A stretch of 64,000 nt of DNA from Cymodocea nodosa (Eukaryota > Streptophyta > Magnoliopsida > Alismatales > Cymodoceaceae): contig CM072335.1 of NCBI GenBank assembly GCA_036874045.1, forward strand, positions 4,422,001-4,486,000, given 5' to 3'. The notes under the pieces were generated by a model. That model was given only the letters and a program-made list of their open reading frames with translations. It was not told the DNA's origin and did no database searches. The position numbers were made by a program, and so were the translations under genes. This document shows positions 1-11,569 of the stretch, piece by piece (position 1 is the first letter of the stretch; every line of letters begins with the position of its first letter).

Positions 1-823
1 TTATAATTGTACCACATGTTTATTACTAATTGGTATAATGTCACATTTGTCCACATACTTCTTATCGTGATGCCCAAGTTCATGAGAACAACATAATTAA
101 TCAGCAAGTTGTTGCTCATTTAGATGCCTACTCCAAGAGGTTGGTCCCTTGCCTTTTTTTGAGTTAACTATATGGAAAAAAATATACCATGATTTCCTTT
201 ATTATTGTGTTAGACTTTTACTATATATATATATATATATATGACAAAGAATAAAGAATACATTTAACATACTCATCTTTCTTTACAAGGGTTTCACACA
301 CTTGTCTTCCTTTACAATGTAAGGTTTTCATTCCCTGATAAGGTTGTGGTAGACAAACTTAGGAGGTATTTTTGTATCTTAAAAAGTTCAAAAAGAAAAA
401 TATAAAAAATGATGAAAAATAATGGAAGTAGAAAATGTTAGAAACTGATTTATTTGCCTAATGTTTGTATATGTTAGTGAAAAAATGATAAAATTAAAAT
501 TTATGCATTTGTACATAAAATAAAAAATGACAGAGAATAACAAAATTAAACTTTAGATGTTTATATACATGATGGAAAATGACAAAATATAACTTAAATA
601 ATACAATATTATAGATGTAAAATAATAATTTTAAATAGTTCAATTATTGACATACATTTAAAAATATAAAATGAAATATTATTATTATCTTTACATTAAA
701 AGTTTTTACATCTTTACATTAAAAAAAAAAGAGAGGATGGAAAATCCATTACACTCACCCATCTACCACACTCGCCCATCTGTTGCACTTGTCTATCTAC
801 TGATTTCCACCTTCCCTTGCATG
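1..823. repeat. Segmental duplication, left copy (sister at 55029-55590)
   Basis: This stretch aligns by eye, in the same orientation, to 55029-55590: both start with the same 'ttataattgtaccacatgtt' block, share the 'catactcatctttctttaca' block, and end near a 'ccttgcatgc' word. The left copy has an extra (TA)n run at about 222-241. No coding potential is seen. The duplication may extend beyond the left edge of the window. Confidence 0.75.
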
Positions 824-2000
824 CACAATCGTTGAAGCCACCAAACTATCCAGCCAAAAAATCATCTGCAAGTCTCTGATCACTTCTACTAAACCATCTA
901 CGTATCTCTAGTTCTCTCCTTTGAAGTTATACGCATTCACTATTGACATTAAAGCCTTTATCAAGTTCTCTCTACCTACTCCACCGAAGTTTTGCATGCT
1001 CGTCGAAGCCTCCTGTATTGAATCCTTTGCAAATCTCTATTGAAATCACTATGCTCCATCGCCAAGTCATCATTATTGCACACAACTTGTTGACCCATAA
1101 CCTGTCAAACTACCATTTCCATCACAACTACATTGTCGTCTCCACCGTGCACAATCATCACAACCGTCTCTAGACAAGCTATCTACTTGTCGCATCCACC
1201 ACTGAAAGAAGCCACCAAACCACCACTCCATCGTCAAAATCCACCGTAACCATCGCCAAACAAGCCACCTGACCGCCGCATCTCTCATCAAAAAAAGCTG
1301 TCGAACCACCACTCCGTTGCTGGACTCCACCCCCAATGCCAAATCTCAACCATTATGCCTATGGACCCATTGAGGAGCCATGGCGATCCATGCCACTTAA
1401 CTTAGCATTACCCATTGCATGCCCTGCATTATTCTAAGTTGAATTGCACATCTCATGCCTAACTTTCATCTAGTTGTTGGTTAGTCACGACATAACTAGC
1501 TATGGACTAGAAATGGTGACATGATTGGTTTCACAGACCCTAGCCTGCTTGATCTAGAGTCTATATAGTCGTCGAGAACTATCCTATTATTTTAAGGATG
1601 TTATATATGATTATCTTATAAATCCTTAATTCTATTCATCTTGGGTGCATTGGCCTACTCCTTTTTGAGCTCATTAGCTCAACTTCTTCTCCTATGTTGT
1701 ACATGTAAATGTACTTACATCCAACATATATATATACTAACACCTATTAGATATTTGAGAGATCAACCTTTAGTTGAGCGTGTAAGGTGTCTAACACCTC
1801 CTCTATGCATAATCAAAAAACTTACCTAGAAATCTTTAGTTAAATTAACTAACCTTATCCCTTTCTTATGGAATAAATGTCACATGTGGCATAGATGTTA
1901 CTTACATGTATTACATTACATAGTATCATTATTGTTTTCCTAGTTTACCCCTTCAATAAATTAGGTGGCGACTCCTTTCTTTGTGACATGAGAGATTTCT
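824..2000. other. No convincing gene; pyrimidine-rich then possible LTR debris
   Basis: From 830 to 1360 the plus strand is rich in C and T with many CCACC and CATC words, which opens short spurious frames on both strands. No start context, splice pattern or protein family is recognisable. At about 1964-1979 the words 'aggtggcgactcc' resemble the end of some plant Gypsy LTRs, so part of 1400-2000 may be an LTR relic. That is a weak inference. Confidence 0.3.
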
Positions 2001-2159
2001 AAGTGTCAAGTTAGGTTATTGATTGGTTCACTTTGTTGATGGCAATGTCACAACATGTATAGATGTATATTTGACCTAGAAAAGCTTAGGGAATGGTCAT
2101 TGGTGAGATCTAATGACAAAGTTAATGAGATCTAACTATAAAGGCAACAAAATCTAATG

Positions 2160-2560
2160 GTAGAGTTAGCTTTCGAACAAGTGAAGTAGGCTAGTCTAAT
2201 GGCTTTCTAGTAATAGATTGGGTTGGTTTAATGGGTGGCAATGGTGGTTCTAGAAACTTTTTAGTAACAGAGTGGGTTGGTCTAGTGAGTAGGGATGGTA
2301 ATTTCAACAACTTTCCAATGACAAACTGGGTTAGTCCAGCAAGTGGCGATAATGGTTCCAATAGCTTTCTAATAATGGAGTAGGTTGGTCTAACAAGTGA
2401 TAATGATAGTTCCAACAATGGAGGAGGTTGGTTTGGTGGGCAACGACAATGGTTTTGGTGACTTTCTAGTGGTGGAGGAGGCTAGTTTGGCAAGAGATGA
2501 TGGTGGTTCTAATGCCTTTCTAGTGGGTAGCATGATGATTCCAATGATCAAAGGAGTAGT
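2160..2560. repeat. 54-bp tandem repeat array
   Basis: The word 'cttt(c/t)tag' followed by '...tgggttggt' recurs at 2203, 2257, 2311 and 2365, exactly 54 bp apart. Shortened units continue to about 2520 after a small deletion near 2419. A 54-bp unit is 18 codons, so long frames stay open on both strands (plus strand to 2738), but the translations are repetitive and match no family I know. Confidence 0.85.
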
Positions 2561-2750
2561 AGATGACTATAGAGGAGGAAGACCCTTCTTGCTTCTCTTG
2601 CAAAAGCAGCTAAGAGGCTTTGAGCTAGTGGGTTACCATGTCTCAACTAAAAGGATGGGGGGAGCCTTTTATAGGTTCACCAATGAGAGGCAAATGGTCA
2701 TTAATGGTTGGAAGTCGAGGAGTTACATTGAAAGTTGAGGAGCCTCATTG

Positions 2751-2985
2751 GAAGTTAAGGAGTTGACATTGAATGTTATCAACTTTATGGAATACTAAGA
2801 GATGCTTTAAGAGACGAAGAGGTGCTTTGAGAGACAAAGGGATGCTTTGAGAGACAAATGGGAGCTTTGAACGACAAAGTGCTTTAAGAGATGAAAGGAT
2901 GCTTTGGGAGACAAAAGGGCATCTACACATCGAAAGTTGAGGAGTTGACATTAAATGTTGTCAAACTTGTGGAATACCAAGAGCC
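2751..2985. repeat. Minisatellite of ~20 bp between 50-bp direct repeats
   Basis: Units around 'gatgctttgagagacaaa' recur five to six times between about 2800 and 2915 with irregular spacing. The array is bracketed by two near-identical 50-bp blocks, 2751-2801 and 2935-2985, both holding 'gaggagttgacatt' or a one-base variant. Confidence 0.75.
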
Positions 2986-2989
2986 ATGA

Positions 2990-3370
2990 TCTAATCTAGG
3001 CCATTAGATCAAATTAGGAAAGTGAGGTCGAATCTAAGTTGTCGGATCTTATCAAAATATTAATATCTAATCTAAACCTTAAAATCAAATAAAAAAGGTG
3101 AGATTTGATCTAGGCCATCAGATCAAATCAAGGTGTTGTGATCTAATTTGGATTGTTAGATCAAATCAGGATGTAGAGATTTGATCTAGACCATTGGATC
3201 AAATCAAGATACTAAGATCTAATTTGAACCATCAAATTAGATCAAGAAGGTGAGATTTGATTTAGACTGTTGGATCAAATCAATATGCTAAGATCTGATC
3301 TAGACTATCAAATCAGATTAGGATGTTGAGATCTAATATAGTCCATTGGACTAGATCAAATCTTAACATC
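2990..3370. repeat. 38-bp tandem repeat with palindromic GATC core
   Basis: Units begin at 3102, 3140, 3178, 3216, 3254, 3292 and 3330, exactly 38 bp apart, with more degenerate units back to about 2990. Each unit carries 'gatctagaccat' then 'ggatcaaatc', which together are close to an inverted repeat. There is no coding sequence in it. Confidence 0.9.
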
Positions 3371-4767
3371 TTGATCTCATCAAATCAAGATATAACTTAC
3401 TGATGTGGCATTAACGTGACTATCGACATGGTGCTGATGCTAACAAATTAAAAAAGGGATTTTATAAGTGCATTAGGTAGAGATTGATCTTTTGACCTTA
3501 AGGCACTACAAAGCATTTTTAGTAATGGGCTACCAAGTCATAACCATCCTCATTTCTTTCTTTAATTTTAATAAGCCTTTAGGTTCAAATAAGAGACAAT
3601 AGGCCTTAGGGCCTCTATAAATGATAAAGAAGAGTCCTTAAGCCTACAAGAGGACAATGAGTCTCAAGAGGTTCACGCAAAAGGGAAGATAGGCTTACAT
3701 CAACAAAATATTATTATTATAAGATGACAAGATCACTGATATGATTATACTAATCGATCATGATACATTGAATTCTATCATAGCTTGACAATTATTTATT
3801 AATTGATTAATTAAGAGACTCCTCAAAAGTTGATAAACAAATTTAATGCTTATAAAAATATTATCGTGGGCTAACCCAAGCTCAGCCCAACCCATAGGTT
3901 CGGCCCATATGGCTAGCCGAAAATTTTTAAAAAAATTTTCAAGCTAACCTAACCCAACCCACAACCCATAAGGGCTTCTGTTTTTGGGTCAACCTTCTGA
4001 CATGTCTAGGAGATAACAACTCTATTGATACCCATCTTCCATATATTCTACAAAAGAAAAGTTATTGAAGAAAGATAAAATATTAGGAGATGGTAAATCC
4101 ATCAATGTCCATCTTCCCTTTATTTTACAAAAGAAGAGTTATAAAAGAAAGATAAAAAATTGGGAGATAGCACCTTTGTTGGTGCCTATCCTCCCTCTTT
4201 TACTTGTACAAATAAGAAATAAACAAAGAGAAGTAATGAACCAAAAGAAAAGAGAGAAGAAGAGAAAAATATTATTTGCATGCCTCCTTCCTTTTTATCA
4301 AGACCTCCTTTCTTGATTATTTACCTTCTTAGAAGAACATGGATTCTGTCAATTGGAAATATTTCTTTTAGAGTTCGAATGAGTCTTCACGAATTGGAAT
4401 AGAGTGTCGTCAATGTAATTAGGTATAGAGAGAGAGAGAGAGAGGAAAACATCGAAGTCGAGCCTCCTATTTATAGATGTAAGCTGACACCACCCTTCTA
4501 TCAGTGTATCCCTTTATGACAACAAGATGCATTGACTTGTGAAAAAGCATGTCCATTGATAATATATATATATATATTTAAATTTTACACATATTCTTTA
4601 TAAAACATTTGCAAACATAACTTATATTTTTAAGCATTCATAACACGTATGTATATCTTTTATAATATTAATATTTTAATACAATTATTTCCACGATAAT
4701 TATTGAAATGGACCGAAGGCTACACAAAAAAGAGATAAATTGTATTTTTCAAATATAATCAACAACT
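3371..4767. other. Gene-free stretch with small repeats
   Basis: No gene is supported. An approximately 79-bp unit ('ccatcttcc...acaaaagaa...agaaagataaaa') is duplicated at about 4031 and 4110. A GGCCCA/GGGTTGG-type patch with an A/T hairpin lies at 3880-3990. A (GA)n microsatellite lies at about 4427-4443. A short plus-strand frame, 4065-4316, falls over the 79-bp duplication and looks like chance. Confidence 0.5.
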
Positions 4768-6000
4768 AAAACTCAAATTCAAACTATTGGTAATAATTTT
4801 TATTTGAAAATCAATTTATAGAGTTTCAATCCAAATTCACAATTCGAAAACCTCTTGAATTCTAAGTGTTGTAAATTTTACAATCAAAATACACTTCAAC
4901 AATTTACTATAGTTCATAAATAAGAAAACAAATATGCAAAATTTAAATTATTTTTCCCTATGAAATCATTATCTTCAAATCTTTAGTGACTGAACTTCAT
5001 TGAATTTGAGAATTTTGGAGAGAATAGATTAGTATTTCTAAGAGAATTGAGCGAGTGGCTATTCTCTTCTGTTCTAGTAAACATTCTTAATCAATGTAAA
5101 TGTATGCCTTAAATAATTAGTACTTGTTGTATGCACACTTCCACGTTCATCCACTACTTGAGCAACATCCACTTTTCATGTCTTGATCCATGTCCTTTCC
5201 AATTGTTTTTAATCTTTCATTTATAATTTAGTATTTTTCAAAAGATCTCAACCTTTCATAAAAAAAGTATATTCTATACCACATTTCTTCATAATTCATC
5301 ACTCTAAATCATTTAAAAAATTCTCAACAATACAAACACTCTTGACTAAATTTTTCATCAAGTGTAATAACATCTCGTTACAGTAATACTAACTTAATGC
5401 ATAATAGAATATAAAATTGTAGCTTAACGAGTTTAACATATAATATAAATCAAATGTTTTTACAATAATAATATATCACGAGTCAAAATAACTCTTTTAT
5501 AATACTAACCTAACATGCTACCTTAGTATTCAAATATGTAACTCAAAGCATACAGTTATGTTAACTTAATGAATTAAACATGTGTAACTCATGTGATACT
5601 TAATAACATTTGTAAAACAAAATTCAACACATACATTATACTAACTCAATGAGTTATAGTATACAACTTGAACATAAATTGTAACATAATGTTGCTAACT
5701 CAATGAGTTACTCATGTACACAACATATGATATATAAATATGCTAATAAAACATATCATGTTAAACATTATAAAAACACATTAAACTAACTCAATGACAA
5801 ATTATATAAAATTTAGTCTAACTAAACGACATGCTATTTAACTTAGCAAAATTCATGATCCAATATAGAACAATATATAACATTCAAACACTTTTTGTAT
5901 AGAATGATGCTTTTAAATTTACTTCTTAAATAATAGAATTAATTGATTAAATATGATTAATTTATATTTTACACACATCATCAAAACATAATTTTTAATA
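4768..6000 (-). mobile_element. LTR, family B (minus orientation), most complete copy
   Basis: Shares long identity with 16796-17835 (its left part) and with 54591-54747 (its right part), which defines it as a repeat. On the minus strand it begins at 6000, directly after a polypurine tract, as an LTR should; the expected TG start reads TA here. It is full of short near-palindromic words, taactcaa(t/c)gagtta, spread over 5400-5830. Its inner edge near 4768 is placed by where identity with the 16.8-kb copy stops. Confidence 0.65.
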
Positions 6001-6020
6001 ATCTCCCTTTTTTTATGATG
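6001..6020 (-). promoter_or_regulatory. Polypurine tract next to LTR B
   Basis: On the minus strand the sequence reads tcatcataaaaaaagggaga before the LTR. This is the arrangement seen in plant Copia elements, where the purine run primes plus-strand DNA synthesis and the LTR follows at once. Confidence 0.65.
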
Positions 6021-6029
6021 ACAAAAACA

Positions 6030-7170
6030 TATTGAATCAATTATTACATTTTGTTTTATTTTTTTCTACAATAGACAACTTAACTAATTTTGATTTCCCC
6101 TTTTTAAAAATTTAATGCACTACACTTAAGAACATAATCATCTTCCCTTTTTTCTCATTATTTAAAAAGATAATTACAAAGTCAAAATATGGAGACAAAA
6201 TTTATAGCAAATTATTTGTAAGCTTTGATAATAGCAAAAAAATATTTATAGTAAATATAATGTTCAAATATTTAACAAAAATATAAACAAACATTACATT
6301 AGTTTTAAAACACAAGTAAAATAAACAATGCAATATATTTTATCTATTCTTCCTTAAGACATCTCCAATAACGTTACAAATTTTATCCCCAAGATGTCTA
6401 ATATCATTTCTAATTTTAGTTAAGATTGCATCTAATTCTAGAGTTAGCTAGTGTTATTATGGAACTTGTTCTGAATTTGATTGTCGTTGATGTTGTTGTT
6501 GGTCTTGTTGGTGTAGTTGTTGCCGTCAATATTTTTGTAAGTCTTTAATACTAAATACTCTCATGTCTTTAATTTTAAATGATTATATAGCTGAATCTAA
6601 TTGGCTTACAATGATTCTACATACAACATCATCATAAAACATTTTGGTACACACATGCTATAGATGATAGGTAAATACATCAAACCAATTTATTTATATT
6701 CTATTTAATGTCATACGTTGCATATAAATAACTTCTACTTACTTCCAAATTATGTCAAACTCTTTGAAACAAAAGTACATGCAAAATACTTGTAATAAAT
6801 CATGTTTTAGCATTCAAATTTTTCATTAGTCTCATTTCTGTATACATATTTGAAACTTTAGATAATGTCTAAATATCCCATTCAAGTTGTCTCATAATTT
6901 CAAATATGTTTGTCATAGTAACTCCTCCATTTCTTAAACTCAACACTTCATAAATCAACTCAAGAGCTAAAATAAACTCTTGTTGAACAACTTGAGTTTT
7001 CAAAATGTCATTTTCCTTAACTAGATTACTGTAAAAAGATGCTATTAACTTTTTATATTATTTCCATTTGGCTCCAACTAGTAAGTATTGAATTAAACCT
7101 TAGAATGCAAATAAATCTCTAACTATTTTAGTTTTCAAAACTTAATTATTCTAGTATGTAGAATTTGATA
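6030..7170 (-). pseudogene. Decayed retroelement interior between LTR A and LTR B
   Basis: The minus strand holds short open stretches that read like a coiled-coil-rich retroelement ORF (for example around 6840-7060, Leu/Glu/Val-rich), broken by many stops. It lies between an LTR A copy (7178-8574) and the polypurine tract of LTR B. The flanking LTRs do not match each other, so it is a recombinant or nested remnant rather than one element. The word tcatatcaaa at 7160-7172 (minus strand) resembles a worn tRNA-Met primer-binding site just after LTR A. Confidence 0.4.
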
Positions 7171-7177
7171 TGAAATA

Positions 7178-8574
7178 TGTTAAGACCAAATGGATCACTA
7201 AAAGGGGGGGTGAATGGAGATTTAAGTTTAATTAAAATTATTTCTAAGTTATATGAATTAAGTAATAAAACTTGTAGTCATATAGATATAATTTAAAGCA
7301 TGCACAACAAAAATAAAAGAAAAAAACATAAGGAAATTTTAGGTGGTTCACCAACTTAGCTAGTCCATCCTTAAATATTACTTGGGCTTTATTAAGTGTT
7401 CAAACACTTACATACGCTTTCTTTCAAGTTGAGGTAAGAACCAACCCCTTGAGCTTTCAAGTCGAAGCTCAACAACCAACCTTACGAGACTTTCAAGTTG
7501 AAGTCATGAACCAACACCTTGAGCTTTTAGGTCAAAGCTTAGCAACCAACAATTCACGAGCTTTTAGGTTGAAGCTCTACAACCAATGTTGTGTGGCTTT
7601 CAAGTTGAAGCCACAAACCAATGATTCTTCTTGGATCTAACTTTCAATGCACGGATAGTTTTGATAATATTCTTGCTTTCCAAATCAATTCTCTATAATA
7701 TGTATTCTGAATTATATTTCATGTACTCGTAGATGATCTACAATGTTTTCTCCCTATCTCTATCTATTTCATTAAATGATCTGGTTATATTTATATCTGT
7801 AATTCCAATGATCATATTATCTTCAACGGTATTAATTTACTATACTTAATCTTCAACATTATTCAACCTATTGTACTTACTAATCAACTAGTCCTAAGAG
7901 TGGAAAGTTACTATTCATTTGACTATTGGAGATTTTGACTCTTATTCTTCCAAACTCAGATAGTTATCTTAAAACTCTTTGAGAAACTTGAATGGTTACA
8001 CCATAACTGTATGAGTTTTTCCTTCTATTGTTCTCTTATACTTGTCACGTGATGACTTAGGTTCCACACATGAGATCTCTATAAAGTCATAGAGTTATCT
8101 TAACTATTTAAGAAACTCGAATAGCTAACTCATAACTATATGAGTTTTGTCTTCTTTCCTTAGTCATGTGATATTATAAGTTATGCACGTCAAATCTTTG
8201 TAAAGTCGTAAAGTTATTTTAACTATTCAAAAATACATGAACAGTTAACTCATAACTATATAAGTTTTGCCTTCTTTCCTTAGTCATGTGATATTATAAG
8301 TTATGCACATAAGATCACTATATAGTTGTAAAGTTATTGCAATTATTCGAGAAACTCGAATAGTTAACTCATAACCATATGAGTTTGTAGTTATTCTTCA
8401 ACTGTCATGATCTCCAAGTTGGCTTGATTTTCTAACTTGATCTGTTCATATTCCAATAGCTTCTTTCAGGCTTCAACTCTTTAACTATACTTGCTCATCT
8501 TCCGATTGACCTGTGAAATACATATTAATTTCTTACATAGATTTTTACATTATCAAAACACAAAGGTTCTAACA
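7178..8574 (-). mobile_element. LTR, family A (minus orientation)
   Basis: On the minus strand it starts TGTTAGAACC and ends TTAACA, so it is bounded by TG...CA. The reverse complement aligns with 27119-28610 at both ends ('ggtgaaccacctaaaa' and 'gttttgataatgtaaaaa' blocks, the second with small differences). Internal arrays: 44-50-bp units around 'gctttcaagttgaagc' (7395-7640) and about 120-bp units holding 'taactcataactatatgagt' (about 7990-8390). No TATA box was identified with confidence. Confidence 0.75.
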
Positions 8575-8589
8575 AAACAAAGGTTCTAT

Positions 8590-10060
8590 ATTTTTGCAAT
8601 TCTTCTTCTAATCTAAAATACAATAGATTACCTTGAATTTCCACAATTAGAAATTCAATAGGTGACACCTAAAGCAAATTTTTAGAATTAAGTATTTCTT
8701 CAATATTGTCTTCTATTCTTTCTTCTTCAACATGAATGTCATTATGTTCCTTTGTCATAACTGGATTTTGAAGCTACTCTGAAAAGTTTGTAATTTCAAT
8801 TTCAATATTGTAAGGAGCTTCTTCAATATTTTCAACATCTATAAGTTCTATTTCTATAAAAAATTTAGAAGTTTCTTATTCTTTAGATTTAATAGCCCTT
8901 GCATCTATTTGTTCTTCTATATTCTCCTTAATAGATATTTCAATTTCTTCATGTTGTGAATCCTTTGTTTCTAGTTGATTTTCAAGAAGTCCATCTAGAG
9001 TCTTCTCTTTTTCAATTACTTCTACTCTAGACATGTCAGCCTGTGAACATGTTATTGCCCTAACATTAATAATAACTTCAACAATAACCTATACAACATG
9101 AGATACTTGATGCTAAGATTCAACAATTTCCATATCATCAAGATTTTAAGCAATAAATAAACTTGAACTAAATTTTTACCTTTGTAATTCTTCAAGTATT
9201 TCATTTTTATATGATAATAAAGTCTCATTACCACTACAACTTTCTATACTCTTAGCATATGATGAAACTTCTTCACTGTTATCTTTTTTAGACTTAATAT
9301 AAGGCACAATGTTCAAACAAACATTGTCCTTAGAATTTGCATTTCATCTAATTTTGTAAGCTCATCAACAAACTCAATTGTTTCCAAATGTAGTTCCTTA
9401 GTCTCTAAAAAAACTTTTTTCCATGTCTTTTTGAATTCACTACCTTTAGACCTTCTAATTGTTATTCTTTTGTAATAGTCCATTTGTTTTTCTCCTTTTC
9501 TTTTTGTTGTACTTTTTTGTATTTGTTCCAACATTATCTTTTGTTATAATTCATTAAAAGCACTTTCTTTAATAACAATTTTTTGAGTTTCAACTATTTG
9601 TTCTAGATTTATAGGGATGTTGAATTGTTCAATAGTAGAAGGAGCATACAATGGTGATGGAGAAATAGATTCAGTCTCCATAACCGACGGAAGTCTAGCT
9701 CCAGTAATAAGTGTTTGCAATATTCTACTTAAAGAACCAACTCCTTTTTGCATATATTTAGCATATTAATTTAAAAATGTGATCTTAATGCAATTCACCC
9801 TATATTCTCTATCATATTTACCTCTAATCCCCATCTTATATTTACTTTTGTTAGTATGCTTAAGTTCCAAGCAAACCTCATTTATAATTTCTTTAGGAAA
9901 GAAATAATCTTCATATATACAAGCTAATTTGAGATCTAACTAATGTATGTTCCTAACCCATGATTTTGGAACTTCATCATCTACAACTTGTTTTCCTTTG
10001 CTTCTTCCTTTGCCATTGCCATGACCTTTGTAGAGCTTGATATACATCGTCAAAATTGAT
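8590..10060 (-). pseudogene. Degraded retroelement-associated ORF of unknown family
   Basis: A roughly 490-codon reading region on the minus strand, with several stops (one just after 9544) and at least one frame change near 9250. The first part (10060-9544) reads like a folded domain with the words SWVRNIH, YEDYFFPKEI and GIRGKYDREYRVNC. The last part (about 9200-8600) is very acidic and rich in Glu, Ile and Asn. It ends immediately before LTR A, the position of a third ORF in Sirevirus-like elements. I do not recognise the domain, and it could also be gag-related. Confidence 0.5.
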
Positions 10061-10149
10061 TTCAGAAAATACAAGTGGGAAAAGTTTTGGTAAAAGATTT
10101 GTTTTAACCTAAGTTCTAGTAAAGTAAATGCCTAAATAGGGTTTTCATA

Positions 10150-11560
10150 GATAACTTAATGAATATCTAATCAGGTCTGAGTTTCAAAAAAATTTCATAT
10201 TAAATAAAGTTTATTCAATCAAGGTACCATATTATTTAGCACAACTTATTACTTTAGTTAACATACTAAGTAAAACTCATTCTAAAGACAGTTTTACATG
10301 TTACCGTAAGTAACTTAACAACACTTTGGTACACTTAATAGTTCACTATCTCAAAGATACTCTAAACTATTCTAATACAACTTCTATATGTTTAAATAAT
10401 TTGTTAATCTTTAAGTTATTTCTTTAATATTTTAAAATGACTAAACTCAAATTAACTTAAATTTATATTTTTAACTACATTAATCTGATTTTAACAAAGT
10501 TGTACCTCTCCTTACAAATATACTCTAAAAATTTACAAAAACATATAGAATATACTTGTATAAGATAGTTTTTAAATATAAATATACTTAATTAAATTTT
10601 TAGAAAAAATTTGTTACCAGAATTTTTTTCAATGATGATCCTCAGAACTAAATAGACTTTATATGAATCAAAAACACTTTAAAATTATATGACTTAAACA
10701 TGAAGAATAACAAGATGTACCTTAATAAAGCCTTTCAAAAGTACTAGATTAAATTCAAACATCAATTTTCATATAGACACAAATTATATTTGATTCTAAG
10801 ATATTTGTATAGTTAATGAAACAACTTTATATATTTAGGGTCATAAAAAATTTTATTTTTATTTTTACTTTGAAAGTTAGTTTGAAAAGCTCGAATCATA
10901 TAAAAACTTTTTAATGTACCTATGTAATGAGTTTTCAGTTAACAATTCCAATCTAGTTGAAACTTTAGGTTGCCAAATTTTAAGAGTCATTTATTAGGTC
11001 AACTATCCTTATATACTTATATGTTCGAGTACAAAAGACTAGTGATCAAATTGATCAATAATCTCTTAAAGAGTTTCACTTTTTAAGTATATTCAAAATT
11101 AATTACAGTAATTATGTATTCTATTAATACAAATTTATATAAGCATCAATCTTATATAATTTACACATCTATGACTTACTAAAAATATGAATCATATCAA
11201 TAAACTTATACTTTTTACTAGTTGCTTAACATGATTTACATACAACTTATTTTACACATTTAGTCATTCAAATTAAAATAATTCTTAACCATACTTAGTT
11301 TCTCTGATCTTAAATAAACAAATCAAATATTAAGATTTCAAAAATATTTTGAGTTTCAATTTAAGTATAAGTACTTTTATTTTTAAAATTTATAAAATCA
11401 TTAAAATCATGAAATTCAATACAAACATAAGCTATTACAATAATTTACTATAAGTACAAAGTATCTTACATAAGTTTTAGATATTACGAAGATATATATC
11501 ATAAGTATATAATATCTATGAAGTAAACAACATCATCAAACATTTTTAATTTTGTAGAGT
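10150..11560. repeat. Non-coding retroelement block (matches 36480-37700)
   Basis: Aligns in the same orientation with 36480-37700; for instance 'tttgaaaag(c/t)t(c/t)gaatcata' and 'caagtacaaaag'-like words occur in the same order in both. It is about 80% A+T, lacks open frames, and probably is untranslated sequence or LTR of the Gypsy group found at 37.8-43 kb. Confidence 0.6.
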
Positions 11561-11569
11561 TTAACAGTT

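Noticed and set aside
2990..3370. Regularly spaced repeat that could be mistaken for a CRISPR array
   Set aside because: The 38-bp units are head to tail without unique spacers, and the window is plant nuclear DNA.
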